Below are positions 12,475 to 22,169 of a stretch of DNA of 64,000 nt, piece by piece (position 1 is the stretch's first letter; each line of letters opens with the position of its first letter). Under the pieces are notes generated by a model. The model was given only the letters and a program-made list of their open reading frames with translations, had not been told where the DNA came from and made no database searches. Source of the DNA: Macrostomum hystrix (lineage: Eukaryota > Platyhelminthes > Macrostomidae). The position numbers and the translations under genes are program-made. The DNA is taken from NCBI GenBank assembly GCA_950097015.1, contig CATNEN010000002.1:1736001-1800000 (forward strand), given 5' to 3'.

Positions 12475-13869
12475 TTAAGCGAAACCAGACCTGAGAGATC
12501 TATCAAATTCTTCAGCCGTGAATGTGCCTTCGATTCGTTCACAATTGGGATTGAACACCGAGTAGGCACTGGGACCCGTACGCTGTCTAGCACCTGAGCG
12601 CATGCTGCTAATTAGCAGGTACAACAGGCCGAATGTGAAGAAGACGGCGCCCCATTCTAGGTAGACAAAGTACAGCCAGAGTAGAACGAACACGGCCAAG
12701 CGCACTGGCCAGCCCATGGCAACCAGGCGGTGGGCGCGCACTCGCTCGGGTAGCAACAGGTAGAGGCGGGTGCTCAAACGCGACCAACGGCTGGGAACTA
12801 GAGCGGACTGGAGGATGAGAATGAGGATTATTGAAGATTGCTGAAGGAAGAGTGAAGAAGCGGATAGGGATGAGGAGAGAGCGGGTAGAGATGAGGAGGG
12901 AGCGGGTAGAGATGAGGAGAGAGCGGGTAGAGATGAGGAGAGAGCGTATAGAAATGAGGAGAGAGCGGGTAGAGATGAGGAGAGAGCGGGTAGAGATGAG
13001 GAGGGAGCGGGTAGAGATGAGGAGAGAGCGGGTAGAGATGATGAGAGATCGGGTAGAGATGATGAGAGAGCGGGTAGAGATGAGGAGAGAGCGGGTAGAG
13101 ATGAGGAGAGAGCGGGTAGAGATGAGGAGAGATCGGGTAGAGATGAGGAGGGAGCGGGTAGAGATGAGGAGAGAGCGGGTAGAGATGAGGAGAGAGCGGG
13201 TAGAGATGAGGAGAGATCGGGTAGAGATGAGGAGGGAGCGGGTAGAGATGATGAGAGAGCGGGTAGAGATGAGGAGAGATCGGGTAGAGATGAGGAGGGA
13301 GCGGGTAGAAATGAGGAGAGAGCGGGTAGAGATGAGGAGAGATCGGGTAGAGATGAGGAGAGATCGGGTAGAGATGAGGAGGGAGCGGGTAGAGATGAGG
13401 AGAGAGCGGGTAGAGATGAGGAGAGAGCGGGTAGAGATGAGGAGAGAGCGGGTAGAGATGATGAGAGAGCGGATAGGGATGAGGAGAGAGCGGGTAGAGA
13501 TGAGGAGGGAGCGGGTAGAGATGAGGAGAGAGCGGGTAGAGATGAGGAGAGAGCGGGTAGAGATGATGAGAGAGCGGATACGGATGAGGAGAGAGCGGAT
13601 AGGGATGGGGAGAGAGCGGATAGGGGTTATATATTGACAAGGTTATGAGAATAAGACTCATAATTTGATAAAGGAAAATGAGTTTAAATTATTAAGGACA
13701 GAGGCCTGACCTCGTCTAAAGTGCGGGCCATGCTGCTGCTGCTGCCGTTGCTGGTGGCGGTGGAGCTGCCAAACGGGTTGGCAACAAAGCCGGCCAGAAG
13801 CTGCCGTTTTCTCTCGGCCTCCTTTTTGGCGCGGTAATCCCTCAGCTGCTCTTGAACGCTGGTCTGCAT
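12475..13869 (-). CDS. SAYSD1: SAYSvFN domain-containing protein 1 homologue
   Basis: Two exons, 13711-13869 and 12475-12807, join in phase 0 to give 163 residues (human SAYSD1 is about 183). The N-terminus is a charged helix (QEQLRDYRAKKEAERKR), followed by a Ser-rich linker. Exon 2 has a hydrophobic hairpin (about VRLAVFVLLWLYFVYLEWG and FFTFGLLYLLI) and then the diagnostic SAYSVFNPNCERIEGTFTAE block. SAYSD1 is an ER-membrane protein linked to quality control of translocation-stalled, UFMylated ribosomes. The start chosen, Met at 13869, resembles the family start. However, the frame stays open upstream to an acceptor-like site at 14081-14082, adding a Lys/Ser-rich segment (13870-14080), so a longer N-terminus is possible. 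The intron is almost entirely minisatellite. Confidence 0.9.
12838..13625. repeat. Minisatellite, 21-bp unit, filling the SAYSD1 intron
   Basis: About 37 units of GATGAGGAGAGAGCGGGTAGA, with variants (GATGATGAGAG, GAGATCGGG, GAGGGAGCGG). It is strongly purine-rich on the plus strand, so the pre-mRNA of the minus-strand gene is pyrimidine-rich here. Long open frames on both strands (Met-Arg-Arg-Glu and Tyr-Pro-Leu-Ser heptads) arise from the 21-bp period and are not called as genes. Confidence 0.95.
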
Positions 13870-14124
13870 TTCGGGTCCAGTCGAATGAAATCCCTGCGGC
13901 TGATGATAGAAGTGCGGCCTGCGCTTTCTCTGCTGCTTTTTCTTGCCCTTCGAGCTGCTGCTTTTTTCGGAAGATTTTTTTACAAAATGTTCGCCTGTCT
14001 CGTCTTGATAAGCTACAGTGTCCAGGACACTGCGGGATGGCTTCTTCTTGCGACTAATAACTGATGATGGATGCTGCGATCTGGCAAAAATTAATAAAAG
14101 TGGAATCTTCTTTTTTGAAAAATG

Positions 14125-14575
14125 CTAAACTACCTGAGAAACTGCCGCGCTACCTGGGAAACTGCCGAACTACCTGGGAAACTGCTAAACTAACTGGGAA
14201 TCTACCGAATTACCTGGAAAACTACTAAACTAACTGGGAAACTACTAAACTACCTGGAAAGCTGCCGAACTATCTGGGAAACTGCGGAACTACCTGGGAA
14301 ACTGCTTAACTACCTGGGAAACTGCTTAACTACCTGGGAAACTGCCAAGCTACCAGGGAATTGCCAAACTACCAGGGAAACTGCCGAACTACCTGGGACC
14401 TGCTAAACTAACTGGGAATCTACCGAATTACCTGGAAAACTACTAAACTACCTGGGAAACTACTAAACTACCAGGAAAGCTGCCGAATTTTCTGGGAAAC
14501 TGCCGAACTACCAGTAAAACTGCTAAACTACCTGGGAAACTGCTAAACTACCTGGGAAGCTGCCCAAATTGAAAA
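14125..14575. repeat. Minisatellite, about 20-bp unit
   Basis: About 22 degenerate units of AAACTACCTGGGAAACTGCC. It lies just upstream (on the minus strand) of the possible extended first exon of the SAYSD1 gene. Confidence 0.9.
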
Positions 14576-14639
14576 TATACCGAATTTTCTGGGTAATCTA
14601 CCGAATCGCCTGGAAATCTTTCTTATCACCTAGAATTTT

Positions 14640-15390
14640 CTCTTAGAGAGATTTTTGATAATTCTGACATATAGTAAATTGATAAAAATATAAGAAAATA
14701 ATACTAGCATATTAGACTAGACGAGACAGACAAACAGTTACACAAAAAACTGACATCACCAGTCTGGAACAATATCTTTTACGGGTCTATTTTTGCTTTT
14801 TTGCTTTTTTTCAGCACTTTTTACACACACGCACAAGCTAACACTTGATACATAAATGCAAATAGAACTGTTTATTCAATAGGAGATTAGAGAATAGGCT
14901 GCAATGATTGGGACACGAGAAATCTTATTAAATAAACAAACAAAAATACTAATTCAAGCAATAGAATACGTGATGGTTCCTTAAAAAAAGTTGCAGCTTT
15001 GAAAAAAAGTTCTTAATTGCAAAAAAATGTCTGAGAATTGTTTGCTAAGCCTTAGTTTTCCATTTTTTATTTTGTCTAAAGAAATATTTAGACATAAAAT
15101 ACATAAAATAGATTTCGCAGTACAAACTTGTTAGTTAGGAGAAAAAAATGAAAGTTTCTTGAACAGCAAAAAAATCATGCCTTGAAAGCGAACACGTGAT
15201 AGTAGCAAGAAATGGGTTTACAAACATATTTAATGAATGCTGTGGTTTACATTGACGCCATAAAAGTACATTTTTTAAACATAACATTTAAATATATAAA
15301 GTAACTAGTTTGGTTGGGAAAATGTGATGTAACATAATAACACAACGCAAACTGTTATGTACGCCAAAGAAGATTCACTGCAGCTTTGAC
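14640..15390. other. AT-rich intergenic stretch
   Basis: No coding exon, RNA gene or clear repeat was recognised. There are short homopolymer and AAAT-rich runs only. Confidence 0.4.
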
Positions 15391-15394
15391 TGTA

Positions 15395-16290
15395 CATTTA
15401 GGGTAAGGGTTTGACTGGCTGGGGAGCCAGGATGAGTGTACGTTTGGGCGGAAGGTATGACTGGCTGGGCGGTCAGAATGAGAGTAAACTTGGGGGTAGG
15501 GATTGGACTGGCTGGGGAGCCAGGATGAGTGTACATTTGGGGGTAGGGATTGGACTGGCTGGGGAGCCAGGATGAGTGTACATTTGGGGGTAGGGATTGG
15601 ACTGGCTGGGGAGCCAGAATGGGTGTACATTTGAGGGTAAGGGTTTGAATGGCTGGGCGGTCAGAATGAGTGTACATTTGTGGGTAGGGATTGGACTGGC
15701 TGAGGAGCCAGAATGAGAGTACATTTGGGGGTAGGGATTGGACTGGCTGGGCGGTCAGAATGAGAGTAAATTTGGGGGTAGGGATTGGACTGGCTGGGGA
15801 GCCAGGATGAGTGTACATTTGGGGGTAGGGATTGGACTGGCTGAGGAGCCAGAATGCGAGTACATTTGGGGGTAGGGATTGGACCGGCTGGGGAGCCAGG
15901 ATGAGTGTACATTTGGGGGTAGGGATTGGACTGGCTGGGGAGCCAGAATGGGTGTACATTTGAGGGTAAGGGTTTGAATGGCTGGGCGGTCAGAATGAGT
16001 GTACATTTGTGGGTAGGGATTGGACTGGCTGAGGAGCCAGAATGAGAGTACATTTGGGGGTAGGGATTGGACTGGCTGGGCGGTCAGAATGAGAGTAAAT
16101 TTGGGGGTAGGGATTGGACTGGCTGGGGAGCCAGGATGAGTGTACATTTGGGGGTAGGGATTGGACTGGCTGAGGAGCCAGAATGAGAGTACATTTGGGG
16201 GTAGGGATTGGACCGGCTGGGGAGCCAGGATGAGTGTACATTTGGGGGTAGGGATTGGACTGGCTGGGGAGCCAGGACGAGTGAATATTT
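15395..16290. repeat. Minisatellite, 47-bp unit with higher-order 7-mer
   Basis: About 19 units built on GTGTACATTTGGGGGTAGGG followed by ATTGGACTGGCTGGGGAGCC and AGGATGA (47 bp in all). Variant units recur in order: the unit with TTTGTGGGTAGGG at about 15670 recurs at about 15999, a spacing of 329 bp (7 x 47). This indicates duplication of blocks of seven units. Confidence 0.9.
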
Positions 16291-16294
16291 AAAG

Positions 16295-17165
16295 GTAGTG
16301 GGGCCTGTGTAAATTGACAGATTGAATGACTTTGTAAAGATAAGTAAACAAAAAACACTTCTGTCGCCACAAGAACAAAAAATAAAAGCAGAAAACAATT
16401 AAAATATTTTCCATAATTGGCTGAACCAAACAAAAAGAAACAAATACACAAACTGAAATTGAGCACAAAATTGTACATAAGTGTTCGAAAAAAGTCATAC
16501 TAAACATTTTAACCCAATTCGAAAATTTTAACAGATATTGCTGCAAAAAACACTTTTATACGGATATAGTTTGATATGTGGATGACAAAAGGTGTATAAA
16601 TAAATTTGCATGCACAGAAAAACTTTACATAATAACAGTTCATGACATGATAACTACACATTGGCGTAGACGAGAAAAAGTGACAAATTCGTTGTTATAG
16701 CTCGTACTTTGTTATAAAATCTACATACTCGTAAAAGCAGTTTAAACAGTCAGTCAAAATTCACAATTCGGTCATGGCTAAGTGAGCTAAAGAATGAGCA
16801 ATGGCAATTAGGAAATATAAGAAGCATATAAAAGAGTGCACACAACATAGCATGGGTAAACTAGCTGCAAATCGCTTTTCCATCTAGCTGTTTGCTCCAT
16901 TTTAGCTTGACAAAAAACCGCTGGACTAGTAACAGGACAGTATGGGACAAGCACAACACGAAGAGATAGGAAATGTATCGGAAAGGGATAATTGTTAAAT
17001 GGATCGATGGTTCGTAAATCAATCAATACTGACAACAAACCGATTGACTATAAATGAAAATCTACATGCGACCAGTATAATAAAATACAATAATTATAAA
17101 GGTGGCCTATAGATAAGCAAAACAAATGATAACCAATCGATAATTTATCATTAATATAAGCGATA
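16295..17165. other. AT-rich intergenic stretch
   Basis: No coding exon or named repeat seen. Open frames here are short and have no recognisable domain. Confidence 0.35.
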
Positions 17166-17169
17166 ATTC

Positions 17170-17585
17170 CCTGTAAAAAAATTCGGCTGCTTCTTCGGCT
17201 GGTTTTTTGTGCAAAATAGGAGTGGAATCTACCAAAATCCCCCCTATCTCGCAAGAGTTAAAGAAACCACCCAGAAAGCAGCCGATGTAACCGTAAATTG
17301 TGCGGAAACCGCCGAAGAATCACCCGAACCAGTGGCCCATGGGACAACCATAGAATTATTTACGGGCGATTCCTCGGCGGTTTCTGAGCATGGAATCTTC
17401 CGAACTGAAGGATTCTTTGGGTGATTCCATTTCGCCACCAAGAAGCACCGAGAAAACGCCCAGTTAGGTAGATTCTAAGCATGGAATCATCCGATTGGTA
17501 TGTTTCCAGCGTTCGGCTGTTTCTTTTTCTGGAAACACCGCAGATTCCAACTGGAATCACCCAAAGAAACATCCCTATTTTTAGC
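17170..17585. repeat. Imperfect inverted-repeat block, MITE-like
   Basis: The GGAAACCGCCGAAGAATCACCC block near 17298 is matched in reverse complement by GGGCGATTCCTCGGCGGTTTC near 17364. Related GGTGATTCC and GAATCACCC motifs recur to 17565. The block sits beside ATCGAT-rich DNA. A short non-autonomous transposon is plausible, but ends and target duplication were not found. Confidence 0.45.
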
Positions 17586-17599
17586 GGGTTTGGACCGAA

Positions 17600-17830
17600 C
17601 TAAAAAATCGATAAACAATTGATTCTATTAATATTGAATTTATCGATTGATAGATTATCGATTAAGTCGATCGTGTTTTTTACAATCGAATTTGTCAATC
17701 GGTAAAAAATCGATAAATCGATCGATTAAAAAAATCGATAAATCGATCGATTAAAAAAAATCGATAAATCGATCGATTTAATAAACATCAATTTTTTTGA
17801 TTTGATCGATATAAATATAATCGACTACGA
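17600..17830. repeat. ATCGAT-rich palindromic simple repeat
   Basis: Repeated AAATCGATAAATCGATCGATT units, themselves partly self-complementary, with about 20-25 bp spacing. The block is extremely AT-rich and able to form hairpins. Confidence 0.8.
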
Positions 17831-17999
17831 ATAAAAACTGATCTATCATTAACAGTAGAAGGACCAAGGTGGTTATTAGAAATACTCAAAATATTGAACC
17901 AATCGCCACGAAAATCGTGGTCTCGCTACCGTTCATAAAATCGATAAATCATACAAAAATCGATATCGATATTAGAACTGAAAGGACAAAGAATAAGTT

Positions 18000-18149
18000 T
18001 CATTGCATAGAGGTCGAAGCAGACGGTGACGGATGGCCTGAGAGGCTCGCCCCATTGTCCGTATCCGGGTGAACACCGCCACCGGTCAGGTAGGTCTCGG
18101 TCACCGCGTCTGACGAGCCTGCCTGGCTCCGGTAAGCAAAGGGTGACAC
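18000..18149 (-). CDS. Candidate alternative 3' exon of the POU6 gene
   Basis: An acceptor with a pyrimidine tract (ending CCATTCCTCAG) precedes 49 open codons and a stop, with GC-rich, coding-like composition unlike its AT-rich surroundings. A donor-like site inside the last POU6 exon (exon end 18226, then GTCAGT) is phase 0 and this exon also opens in phase 0. Splicing would replace the short VSHLNSLE ending with a Ser/Thr/Gly-rich tail. Inferred from sequence only. Confidence 0.5.
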   Translation of the reverse strand: MSPFAYRSQAGSSDAVTETYLTGGGVHPDTDNGASLSGHPSPSASTSMQ

Positions 18150-18198
18150 CTGAGGAATGGATGGCGTGAATTGGCTTAAAATCTATTTAGAAATTAAA

Positions 18199-18804
18199 TT
18201 ACTCCAATGAGTTCAAATGACTGACTAAGGAAGCCATGTGACGCAGGCTATCATCCATTGAGGCTGAGGTGGGTGCGGCAGCGGCGGCTGCTGCTGCTGC
18301 CTTTGAAGTAGTTGCTGCAGATACAGCCGTGACTCGCTGCTGCTGCTGCTGGCTATGCTGTTGATGGGAGATCTCATCGGGCCGTTGCAGCCGTTTAACG
18401 GTGTTCTTCAGTGCCTGACGCTTGTTGCAGAACCATACACGAATCACTTCACGCTCGTAGCGGAGGGATCTGGTGGAAATTTCGGGATAAATTGCTAATT
18501 TAAATAGAAAAATGCAACTATGTTAAGGATTAGCAAAACATTAAAACAAATGCAATAATGGGATAAATCACTGATTCAAATGGGATAAGTTCTTAACTAT
18601 TATATCTAGTAATTTCAGCGTAAAAAGTTAAAATCACAGTCACAGACTCACTTGGCTAACTCGGTCATCTGCGCCCCAGTGGGGTGAGTATTGTGCTCAA
18701 AGTATTCGTTGAGTATCTCAAGAGCGGTCGGTGTGAATGAAGTCCTGCGTTTTCGCATCTTTTTGGCGGCCTCGGCCGCGCTGAGACCGTCAAAGGAGCC
18801 AAAG

Positions 18805-18839
<35 letters not shown>

Positions 18840-20567
18840 ATGCTGCTGCTGCTGATCCTCGGCCGTTAATCCGCTTAATCCGCCCAGTAATCCGCCAAGA
18901 CCGCCGCTGCCAGCTAGCCTGAATTTTTCCTCGGCTTCTGCAATCCAAGCTTCCAGGACTGGTTTAATTTTGGCTGCGGATTTCGGAGTAATGTCCAGCT
19001 TCTCAAAGCGACAGATGGCGCTCTGACTGTAGGCCGGGCCCTTGGCCACAGACAGCGATGTCCCAACCTGCGGAGACCAAATGCAATGGCGCAGCGGTCA
19101 TTAACTTGGGGCAGCCCCAAGAAAATAACTGTCAAGGCAGCAAGTAGCAAACTTACACAAACCGACTACAGTGTACCGCGTCATAATTTCTCAGCATAAT
19201 TTAACAGTTCAGCACTTCACACGCCAGCTAGTAACATTGTGTGCCAAAAATAAGCTACTTAAAGACATGTATATTATGTTAATGGGTTACACTAAAATTC
19301 AAAGTAACTTCTCGTCTTCACTATTACTCTACTCTACTCTACTATCCTCTCTACTCTCCTCAGCTCTACCCTTCTCTCCTCTCTGCTCTCCTCTCCACGA
19401 CTCTTCTCTCCTCACTACTCTACTCAGCTCTACTCTCCTCTTCTCTCTTCTCTTCTGGTTTCACTTTATAAGAACTCCATATTGTTCCCCTTTTTGTTTT
19501 CTATTTCCTAAAACTAATTGTCCTTCAAAAACAATTCAAATATGATAATTTTAGGACTTTAGAATTTTAAGAGATTCGAACTCCGGACCTTTGAGTCAAA
19601 CCACGGGGCTACAAGACCTAGCTGCCAGGCAACTAACCTGAGTCTGCGTGAGGCCGAGACTAAGTCGGCGCAATTTGAACTGCTTGGCAAACTCGCGAAT
19701 GTCCTCAAGGTCGACACCGTCGACCACGTTGGAGTCCGTGATCTGGTTGACCGTGTGCTTGTTCAGCTCGTCATCTCCTTCGCCAAAGAAGGTGCCGGCT
19801 TTGGCGGCGGCGCCTGGCGCATCCTCGTCCATCGGATGCCGGTCTATCGACATCTCGTTGTCCATATCTTCGTCGGCTTCTGCGGCACCACAGTCGTCGC
19901 TGTTAGTCGACGGATTGTCGGCGACGAAATTGCACACAGCAGTAGCCGCAGTGGTCGCCGTAGTCGACTGCTCAGCTGGAGATGAAGACGATGCATCATC
20001 GCCGTGGCAGCAGCCGCCACTGTTGGCTGCGCAAGCTGCGGCGGCCGCTGCAGCGGCGGCGGCTGCCACAGCGGCGGCGGCGGAGGTACGCGGCACGCTG
20101 ATGATGTTGGCTAGGATTAGCTGGCCAGTTGAGGTGGCAATCACGGGAATCTGGTCGCTGCCAGGCAGCGTTGCCAGCGAAGCCGGAATGGTCATGAGCT
20201 GAACTCCTGGCGGCGGCGGGGTCAGCAGGAACTGCTGGCTGCCGAGCATGAACGGCGTCGGCGCCGGCTGATGAGCCACGGCAGCTGCGGCAGCAGCAGC
20301 AGCCAGATAAGACGATGAGACGCGCTGATGCGGGGAAGATGTGCCCACGCTCTGGCCTTGATCAGGATCCCAGTCGTCGGCATGCTGCTGCTGCCGCTGC
20401 CTTTCCTGATCGCTAAGTTTCTCAGCTTTTTGCTGCTGCTGCTGCTGATGCTGGCTGACGCCAAAGATAAATGATGCGGACTGACCGTTCAGCATGATGT
20501 TGGCGTCCGCAGGCGTCGACAATTTCGGCGACTCTGCTGACGTCGGCGCTACTGCGTCATGCGGCTG
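18199..20567 (-). CDS. POU6F-like: POU class VI homeodomain transcription factor (3' exons; 5' end not found)
   Basis: Exons 19638-20567, 18652-19067 and 18199-18469 join in phase. The first carries a long Gln/Ala/Ser-rich activation-type region and begins the POU-specific domain (LEDIREFAKQFKLRRLSLGL). The second completes it (KGPAYSQSAICRFEKLDITP), then has a linker with a Gln/His run, then starts the homeodomain (RKRRTSFTP). The third gives recognition helix 3 (VIRVWFCNKRQ) and an Ala/Gln-rich tail. The POU6 identity rests on the POU-specific helices and the SFTPTALEILNEYFE homeodomain start. These proteins bind octamer-like DNA in the nucleus, and relatives act in neural development. The linker (about 55 residues) is longer than I expect for the class. 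Upstream exons were not found; the open frame before 20567 is preceded by a good acceptor. Confidence 0.92.
19318..19460. repeat. Pyrimidine-rich CTCTACTCTCCT tract in a POU6 intron
   Basis: A degenerate TCTACTCTCCTC-type run on the plus strand, so the POU6 transcript is purine-rich here. Confidence 0.7.
19565..19622 (-). repeat. tRNA-like remnant, probably a SINE head
   Basis: On the minus strand a CCGTGGTTTGACTC stretch followed by GGAGTTCGAATCTC resembles the 3' half of a tRNA with its B box. No complete cloverleaf is visible, so this is more likely a retroposed tRNA-related fragment than a tRNA gene. Confidence 0.4.
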
Positions 20568-20641
20568 CTGCGAATGCGAGATTTGGAGAACAAATAAACT
20601 TTCTATACATATCGGAAGCAAAACTGTTGACGCCACATTTA

Positions 20642-20642
<1 letters not shown>

Positions 20643-20684
<42 letters not shown>

Positions 20685-20975
20685 GTAGGAGGGCTGCAGG
20701 CCATGGCCTATAAGTTGGTGACACTAGACCGGCAGCCAGTAAGGAGGCAATTCCGCCCATTTCGCTGAGTCCTGAGCACACACGCACATAGATACTGTAC
20801 GCAGGCAGACACACACTCACTCAGGTGTGTACATCTGCCCTGACTTTCTCATCGTCAGGCAGTGCAAACTCTCAATGTGCCTAATTAACGTGGCCTCGCC
20901 GCGGAATCGAGCTCAGGAACCTTGGCGCGAGAGGCCAAAGCGTTAACCGCTCTGCCACCGACCCCTCGGCACATA
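20643..20975 (-). mobile_element. tRNA-derived SINE, family 1, copy C
   Basis: Inverted relative to copies A and B. Read on the minus strand it starts with GTGGCAGAGCGGTTAACGC and GAGCTCGATTCCGCGGCG, keeps the same body, and ends in a (TTA)n tail of about 15 units (20643-20685). It lies just upstream of the first recognised POU6 exon, so probably in an intron of that gene. Confidence 0.85.
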
Positions 20976-20979
20976 CTGT

Positions 20980-21630
20980 ATAGGTAAAAATGGAATTGCA
21001 CTTTGAAAAAGCGACACATAATGTAAAAATAGTCTATTTTTGTTATTCGCAACCCGATGGCACGGCATGAAGCAGACACACCAACACACAATCGATTTCT
21101 TCAGAAGCTTCTAGCCAAGCCCGAATCAAGCGAGGAAATTTTTAGCTACGCAATTCACTTCGAAAACACGAATTGCTCGATTATCCTAACAGCCTTTGGC
21201 CCAGAATTTCCCTACTAGAAGACAATCAGAACAGACGATTAGGAAAACTCCGGTAAAAACTATGAAAGGGAAAGACTCGTTACCAAACGAACCAGAAGAA
21301 ATCATTTTTAGGTTTTTTTCACCACCTGGTGTCGCACGCTTTCAGACAGGTGAAAATTGTGGAGTAATTGTGTAAACAAAATCACCCGCCTGAGGTAGTC
21401 AAAGAGAGAATCTTTTCAGAACCAGCAAACCAATTAAACTAATTGTTCTCTCCTTATTTGTTAAATGCTCGAGCAAAGCTAAAGCGAAAGAAACGACGGC
21501 AAAAAATAGATGATTTCTTAGAATTTTTTCATTCCAATGAAGTCCTGCATATTGAGGTCCGATTGCGAAAATATAATAGACCAATTTCACAAATTGGTCG
21601 TGAAGGGACGTGATGTTAAATTTTGGGATG
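20980..21630. other. Non-coding stretch
   Basis: Nothing recognisable beyond short open frames. It could contain intron or upstream sequence of the POU6 gene. Confidence 0.3.
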
Positions 21631-21635
21631 TGAAG

Positions 21636-21838
21636 TGTGAGATGTGAAGTTTGGGAATGTGAAGTTTGGGGATGTGAAGTTTGGGGATGTGAAGTTTGGG
21701 GATGTGAAGTTTGGGGATGTGAAGTTTGGGGATGTGAAGTTTGGGAATGTGAAGTTTGGGGATGTGAAGTTTGGGGATGTGAAGTTTGGGGATGTTAAGT
21801 TTGGGGATTTTAAGTTTGGGTATGTTAAATTTAGGGCA
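21636..21838. repeat. Minisatellite, 15-bp unit, with decayed flank
   Basis: About 13 units of GAAGTTTGGGGATGT. From 21840 to about 22165 the same GGGATGTGAAATTT-like motif continues in decayed form, so the original array was longer. Confidence 0.9.
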
Positions 21839-22169
21839 CCCATTTAGGGATGGGAAATTTAGGGATAGGAAATTTTGAATTTAAATGTGAAATTTGGGAA
21901 AAATTGGCGGATGAAAAGTTTGGGGATGTTAAATTAACTCGGGGATGTGATTTATCGGGATTTTAGATTTGGGTATGTGAGTTTTAGAGATGTGAAAAAA
22001 TTCTGGGATTTGAGGTTTGGAGATGTTAAATTTTGAGATGTTTTACATTTTTAGACATGCGAAATTTGTGAAATATGGATTTTAGGGATGAAAAGTTTGG
22101 GGATGTGAAATTCGGGTGCCGTGAAGTTTGGGTCTTGTGAAGTTTCGGGATTGTGAAAGCACTCCTTTC

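Noticed and set aside
12831-13661. Long open frames of 268 and 277 codons on both strands (Met-Arg-Arg-Glu and Tyr-Pro-Leu-Ser heptads)
   Set aside because: They are produced by the 21-bp period of the SAYSD1 intron minisatellite and carry no other coding signal.
15355-16478. Several minus-strand open frames with repeated Pro-Ser-Gln-Ser-Asn-Pro-Tyr-Pro motifs
   Set aside because: They are translations of the 47-bp minisatellite with frame changes between units; no start, splice or domain context.
11779-17830. Possible CRISPR arrays at tandem repeats
   Set aside because: Repeats are directly adjacent without unique spacers and the genome is eukaryotic.
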